From NCBI GenBank assembly GCA_947561585.1, contig CANNZV010003209.1:1-64000 (forward strand): a DNA stretch of 64,000 nt, in the 5' to 3' direction. Of the stretch, positions 58,086 to 64,000 are shown one piece after another; position 1 is the first letter of the stretch; each line of letters begins with the position of its first letter. The notes under the pieces were generated by a model that worked only from the letters and a program-made list of their open reading frames with translations, was not told where the DNA came from and made no database searches. Origin of the DNA: Caprella mutica. Its lineage: Eukaryota > Arthropoda > Malacostraca > Amphipoda > Caprellidae. The position numbers and the translations under genes were made by a program.

Positions 58086-58862
58086 ACTCTCTCTTTGTTA
58101 CTCCTCTTATACTTTGTAATTACTTGCAAAGAGGGAAATGAAGAGTTACTCACCATTACTCACCTTTTACTCACCTTAACTCACTTTGTAATTACTTGTG
58201 AAGAGGCAAATGAAGAGTTACTCACTATTACTCACCTTTTACTCACCCTAACTCACTTTGTAATTACTTTTCAAGAGGGAAAAGAAGAGTTACTCACCAT
58301 AACTCACCTTTTACTCACCTTTTACTCACTTTTACTCACCTTTACTCACCTTCACTCACCTTCACTCACCTTTTACTCACTTTTACTCACCTTTACTCAC
58401 CTTTTACTAACCTTAATTCACCTTTACTCACCTTTTACTCACCTTTTACTCACCTTTACTCACCTTTACTCACCTTTACTCACCTATTACTCACCTTTAC
58501 TCTCCTTTACTCTCCTTTACTCTCTATTACTCACCTTTATTCACCTTTTACTCACCTTTTACTCACCTTTTACTCACCTTTAATCTCCTTTACTCTCCTT
58601 TACTCACCTTTTACTCACCTTTACTCTCCTTTACTCTCCTTTACTCTCTTTTACTCACCTTTATTCACCTTTTACTCACCTTTTACTCACCTTTAATCTC
58701 CTTTACTCTCCTTTACTCTCTTTTACTCACCTTTATTCACCTTTTACTCACCTTTAATCTCCTTTACTCTCCTTTACTCACCTTTTACTCACCTTTTACT
58801 CACCTTTTACCCACCTTTTACTCACCTTTTACCCACCTTTACTACCTTTACTCACTTTTATA
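58086..58862. repeat. Pyrimidine-rich minisatellite (ACTCACCTTTT type)
   Basis: Begins with three larger units of about 84 bp (TTTGTAATTACTTGCAAAGA and following) and then becomes many 11-13-bp units (ACTCACCTTTT, ACTCTCCTTT). The right end (CACTTTTATAATTGCTTAGC) resembles the large unit again, so the short units arose inside one large unit. Confidence 0.9.
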
Positions 58863-59219
58863 ATTGCTTAGCAAAAGAAAGCCAAAGAGGGAGAGGCAAT
58901 CTCCCGAGACTTTTTTCTCTCGCACCATAAAAACGGTAAATATTAAATAGAAATTGTGGTACACTTCTTAAATCAAAACAAATATTTTTTTTAATCAAAA
59001 GGAATAATCAATTATATCAAAAGGATTAATTAATCCAACCTAATTGAATTTTGAAAAACTATTTTTCTAGAATTATCGATTCTTTTTATCTATTGCAGTA
59101 GAATATTAACAATATTATAAAAATAGTCTTGGGAATTTAGTCTTCATATTTGAGTAACTTTTTAGTAAAATAATGATGAGAGAAATATATTCATGATTAA
59201 GAAGATTAAAATAAAAAGA
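58863..59219. other. AT-rich spacer
   Basis: Nothing recognised. Confidence 0.5.
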
Positions 59220-59790
59220 TTAAGATGATGATATACTGATTAAGATGATGGTATACTGATTAAGATGATGGTATACTGATTAAGATGATGGTAAACAGAT
59301 TAAGATGATGGTATACTGATTAAGATGATGGTATACTGATTAAGATGATGGTATACTGATTAAGATGATGGTATACTGATTAAGATGATGGTATACTGAT
59401 TAAGATGATGGTATACTGATTAAGATGATGGTATACTGATTAAGATGATGGTATACTGATTAAGATGATGGTAAACAGATTAAGATGATGGTATTCTGAT
59501 TAAGATGATGGTATACTGATTAAGATGATGGTATACTGATTAAGAGGATGGTGTACTGATTAAGAGGATGGTATACTGATTAAGATGATGGTGTACTGAT
59601 TAAGAGGATGGTATACTGATTAAGAGGATGGTATACTGATTAAAAAGGATGGTATACTGATTAAGATGATGGTGTACTGATTATTAGGATGGTATACTGA
59701 TTAAGATGATGGTATACTGATTAAGATGATGGTATACTGATTAAGATGATGGTATACTGATTAAGAGGATGGTATACTTATTAAGATGAT
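59220..59790. repeat. 20-bp minisatellite
   Basis: About 28 units of GATTAAGATGATGGTATACT with GTAAACA, AGAGGATGG and GTGTACT variants. Confidence 0.97.
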
Positions 59791-59824
59791 TATGCAGATT
59801 AGTGATGAAGATTATATCAATTCG

Positions 59825-60425
59825 CAATGTAGTGTATATGTTCCGTGCAATTTACCAAATTGCGCAATCTCGAGAGTGCGCTGCGTGTTTTTTACCCCGG
59901 AACACAGAGAGTGCTTTAGAGGCCCAGTAAATTTGATGCTTAATTTAGAAACTGATTCACTTTATTTTCTGAAACTCCGTTTCTTTAATTATCTCTGACG
60001 TATTATATATCGTATAATTTATCAGTGTAAATAATGCAACGTGTTTTAAAATGTTTAGTTTACAGCATTTTTGATGAGGTGTGTCTCTGTAGCCCAGTGA
60101 AGTACGACAGCTGATGTGTCACATTTTGCGTCACACTAGTGACATGTGACGCAACAACGCATGTGTTTCACCAGATGTCTAGATTTAATAAATTACTAAA
60201 ATGTTATATTACTAATCATTAAAAATGATGCGTTATTTTATTGGTGGCACTTAAGACAACTAAAGCCCGGATAAACAGCAACTGAAGTCAAGTTTTTAAA
60301 TTAGGCATCAATGTTCAAAACGGAACAAGGCTCTCTAGGCGTCCTTGAGTTGAGAATGCGCAGCGCACTCTCGAGATTGCGCAGTTCGGTAAATTGCGCA
60401 AAAGCTCATAGACCAGTGTACACAC
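59825..60425. mobile_element. About 0.6-kb TIR element
   Basis: GTGCAATTTACCAAATTGCG, CAATCTCGAGAGTGCGCTGC on the left mirror GCAGCGCACTCTCGAGATTG and CGCAGTTCGGTAAATTGCGC on the right. Weaker pairing extends inward (GATGCTTAATTTAGAAACTG against GATGCCTAATTTAAAAACTT reversed). The centre has TGACATGTGACGC-type palindromes. No coding capacity; boundaries approximate. Confidence 0.75.
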
Positions 60426-60562
60426 TTCAGGCCATATCTTTGACACCGTAAGAAGCTGTCTTCACTCATATTGCCTCAATGTGTCACTATGACACGCAAT
60501 TTATACACTGTCATTGCAGTGTCATGTTAAACCGTGTCAAGTGACAGAAGGCACAATTAGGC
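60426..60562. other. Short unique spacer rich in GTGTCA/TGACAC
   Basis: Several TGTCA/TGACA words (60460-60550). Meaning unknown. Confidence 0.3.
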
Positions 60563-60706
60563 TAGGTTACGGGTCGTCGAACAGTTCCACATTTTCGATC
60601 ATGTATGAAAGATGTTTGCGATGAATTTATGAGTTAAATTACAGGTTTTTACATTATATGGTCGAAAATGTGAAACCGTTCGATAAATAAGAACTTACCC
60701 TATACA
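60563..60706. mobile_element. Family P short copy
   Basis: TAGGTTACGGGTCGTCGAAC, AGTTCCACATTTTCGATCAT at the left; ATATGGTCGAAAATGTGAAA and CCGTTCGATAAATAAGAACT plus TACCC at the right. TA-flanked on both sides. Confidence 0.8.
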
Positions 60707-60776
60707 TTATACAACAATGTGAATAATAGTTATATTATAGTTTTATAAATAGTGAATATATTTAAGCTGTGATGAT

Positions 60777-61566
60777 GCTCAGCTCTGTACCCAGGCTATG
60801 ATTGTTGTTGTGTATCATTTCACCTGTAACTTCATCAGCTCTGTACCCAGGCTATGATTGTTGTTGTGTATCATTTCACCTGTAACTTCATCAGCTCTAT
60901 ACCCAGGGTATGATTGTTGTTGTGTATCATTTCACCTGTAACTTCATCAGCTCTGTACCCAGGGTATGATTGTTGTTGTGTATCATTTCACCTGTAACTT
61001 CATCAGCTCTATACCCAGGGTATGATTGTTGTTGTGTATCATTTCACCTGTAACTTCATCAGCTCTGTACCCAGGCTATGATTGTTGTTGTGTATCATTT
61101 CACCTGTAACTTCATCAGCTCTGTACCCAGGGTATGATTGTTGTTGTGTATCATTTCACCTGTAACTTCATCAGCTCTATACCCAGGGTATGATTGTTGT
61201 TGTGTATCATTTCACCTGTAACTTCATCAGCTCTGTACCCAGGGTATGATTGTTGTTGTGTATCATTTCACCTGTAACTTCATCAGCTCTGTACCCAGGC
61301 TATGATTGTTGTTGTGTATCATTTCACCTGTAACTTCATCAGCTCTGTACCCAGGGTATGATTGTTGTTGTGTATCATTTCACCTGTAACTTCATCAGCT
61401 CTGTACCTAGGGTATGATTGTTGTTGTGTATCATTTCACCTGTAACTTCATTAGCTCTGTGCCCAGGGTATGATTGTTGTTGTGTATCATTTCACCTGTA
61501 ACTTCATCAGCTCTGTGCCCAGGGTATGATTGTTGTTGTGTATCATTTCACCTGTAACTTCATCAG
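60777..61566. repeat. 56-bp minisatellite, 14 units
   Basis: CAGCTCTGTACCCAGGCTAT, GATTGTTGTTGTGTATCATT, TCACCTGTAACTTCAT. The CTGTACCCAGG(C/G) and CTATACCC variants alternate in blocks. Confidence 0.97.
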
Positions 61567-62445
61567 TACTTCATTCACTTCATTTTAGTTTAAGATGGAA
61601 GAGCTTAGCTGTGTCTTTATATTGTCTGGGCAGATTAGAGAAACTTAAATTATTTAATAAAAAAAATTAACTTTTAACGATCCAGATGTTGTCAATATTT
61701 CAAAATGAAATGAAGCCACGTGTCAGGTTTGTACTTCTATACTGTAAAGCTAATTGACTTGGTATATAACAGGTAAAAAGGTGGTAATTATGGTTTTTTC
61801 GTTTTCTTTTAAGAAAATCTTTTACTTTTTTTAGTTAGTTTTTATTTTTAACAAAATAAAATTCCAATGAATACATAAATAATTAAATAGTTTAAAACAT
61901 TTTATTTTAAGTTTTAAGTAATCATTTTCGACCATCCATCCATCCCGTGTTTCTTGCGATCTAACTACAAATAGGTAGGCCCATAACGTAGGCCTATGGA
62001 CACAATATATGCACACAGTTGCTGTCACTAGATTTGACACACTAAATTGAATTGTTGACAATATCTATTGAGAGCTAAATTGCAACACTGCCAACCGTAC
62101 GCGAATAACCTGCTGTCAACCCCGACACAAACTCTGCCGAAATCTGTGTTATACCCAGACTGCAGAATGTGGGACATTTTTAGGCCCCTTTCACACGGGC
62201 GATTTTCTCATGCCACAGCAAAATAAAAATAGAGCATAAAAAACGCTATGGCTGAATAAACGTATGTGCTTTGTATGTCCGCATAGGCTATTTTTAAATT
62301 CTGCATATTTTTTAACGCAGCGTAAAAAACGACACATATAAAATAATATGCTTGATTCTAAATTGTATCCTATGTAGCACTTTGTTGAAGAACATACAAT
62401 AGAAGATTTCTATCTTCCAGTTTCTGCAGTATGGTATAATAATCT
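61567..62445. other. Unique sequence, no gene seen
   Basis: A 76-codon minus frame (61831-62061) has no recognisable domain. CCCCTTTCACACGGGCGATT near 62186 resembles a TIR start common in other transposons, but no partner was found. Confidence 0.4.
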
Positions 62446-62715
62446 AGAAATAACGGACCAGAAATGAGGCAAGTAAAGATAACGGACCAGAAATGAGGCA
62501 AGTAAAGATAACGGACCAGAATTGAGGCAAGTAAAGATAACGGACCAGAAATGAGGCAAGTAAAGATAACGGACCAGAAATGAACCAAGTAAAGATAACG
62601 GACCAGAAATGAAACAAGTAAAGATAACGGACCAGAAATGAACCAAGTAAAGATAACGGACCAGAAATGAACCAAGTAAAGATAACGGACCAGAAATGAA
62701 CCAAGAAAAAGATAA
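62446..62715. repeat. 29-bp minisatellite, 9 units
   Basis: GATAACGGACCAGAAATGAG plus GCAAGTAAA, switching from GAGGC to GAACC in the right half. Confidence 0.97.
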
Positions 62716-63302
62716 CGGAAATATACTTTCCTTTCGATTAATATAAATACATAGCACTACAAATAATTATATAACATAACAAATAACTTTATAAATTTCT
62801 CAATGACGTTACATAATATATAACTTTATAAAAGTTAACAGTTTCTTTAATTAACTGTCATATGTAGGCTCTACTATAATATATGCATTGCCTCTTCTTA
62901 ATCATTCACAGTCGGGAATTGAAGGAAAGAATCAATAATTATTAATTGAAGTGTTTTGTCGATAATTTGTAGTTACAATCCTTAGTGCGATAACTCCATG
63001 TACATTCATCTGTGTTCAAAATGTTGTGAAAAATAATTTACAATGGAAATGTTTTCTGTTTAACCTTTTAATAAAATATGGTATTAATGTGTCCAAAATT
63101 TAATTCCATTTTCAGTTATATATCGTGTAAATATAAAGAATTTAATTATTTCTTATGTCTCTGAATGAAAATTAAAACTTATAGATTAAAATTCTATTAA
63201 CTAGCAAATACTAAATGAGAATTTTACCAATTTCTATTTTTTTAAGAATTTTCCTATGTTAAGCCAGGTAAAGTACCTATCTAAGACATTGACTCTTACT
63301 CA
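62716..63302. other. AT-rich spacer, nothing recognised
   Basis: No supported feature. Confidence 0.5.
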
Positions 63303-64000
63303 CGCTGTTAGATAGACCCTTTACTCACGCTGTTAAATAGACCCTTTACTCACACTGTTAGATAGACCCTTTACTCACACTGTTAGATAGACCCTTTACT
63401 CACACTGTTAGATAGACCCTTTACTCACACTGTTAGATAGACCCTTTACTCACACTGTTAGATAGACCCTTTACTCACACTGTTAGATAGAACCTTTACT
63501 CACACTGTTAGATAGACTCTTTACTCACACTGTTAGATAGACCCTTTACTCACACTGTTAGATAGACCCTTTACTCACTAATGTTAGATAGACTCTTTAC
63601 TCACACTGTTAGATAGACCCTTTACTCTCACTGTTAGATAGACCCTTTACTCACACTGTTAGATAGACCCTTTACTCTCACTGTTAGATAGACCCTTTAC
63701 TCACACTGTTAGATAGACCCTTTACTCACATTGTTCGATAGACCCTTTACTCACACTGTTAGATAGACCCTTTACTCACACTGTTAGATAGACTCTTTAC
63801 TCACACTGTTAGATAGACCCTTTACTCACACTGTTAGATAGACCCTTTACTCACACTGTTAGATAGACTCTTTACTCACACTGTTAGATAGACCCTTTAC
63901 TCACACTGTTAGATAGACCCTTTACTCACACTGTTAGATAGACCCTTTACTCACACTGTTAGATAGACTCTTTACTCACACTGTTAGATAGACTCTTTAC
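63303..64000. repeat. 25-bp minisatellite running off the window
   Basis: About 28 units of CTGTTAGATAGACCCTTTAC plus TCACA, very homogeneous. The array is not finished at the right edge. Confidence 0.97.

Overview
This is a eukaryotic, AT-rich, intron/intergenic-type window, almost certainly from an animal and most probably an arthropod with a large repeat-rich genome. The one convincing protein-coding gene is a SoxB2-group HMG-box factor with an insect-like (Dichaete/Sox21-like) architecture, and the decayed Tc1/mariner-type transposases are of a kind common in insects. Nothing fits a bacterial genome: there are no operons, no ribosome binding sites, and long gene-free stretches. The species cannot be named from the sequence; a hemipteran-like insect is only a guess. 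Layout: 1-7.6 kb is a mosaic of minisatellites (21, 29, 18-19, 21 and 45 bp units) and small inverted-repeat elements. 7.6-9.0 kb is a long GTGA microsatellite. 11.4-17.5 kb holds a 19-bp array, a 4.4-kb 60-bp array with an internal duplication of about 2.04 kb, and a 50-bp array. 17.7-22 kb is AT-rich with inverted-repeat elements. 22.0-23.1 kb (minus strand) is the SoxB2 gene; its upstream side lies at higher coordinates, and 24.6 kb holds a dense cluster of Sox-type binding motifs. 26.1-30.6 kb is again repeats. 30.6-34.1 kb is mostly non-repetitive and may hold regulatory sequence or a 5' exon. 34.1-39.1 kb is nearly continuous minisatellite. 39.2-50.4 kb is a transposon graveyard with two clear nested insertions, each with a readable target-site duplication. 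51.2-53.8 kb is a 71-bp array, and 58-64 kb has several further arrays, the last running off the window. Tandem arrays occupy roughly a third of the window by my own coordinate sum. Several arrays sit inside copies of dispersed elements, which suggests that transposable elements supply the units that later expand: family P carries a GGTATC-N3-GATACC dyad that expanded to about 21 units in one copy, and family R carries a 60-bp unit present about 8 times in one copy and about 74 times in another. Four dispersed families are named here for reference: P (TIR element with the GGTATC dyad or a long hairpin), G (TIR element starting AGGGTTGTGACAATATGC), C (TIR element starting with AACGCCGCGTTTTCA), and R (retroelement-like, with an AAAT-rich tail). 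These names are mine, and no database was consulted.
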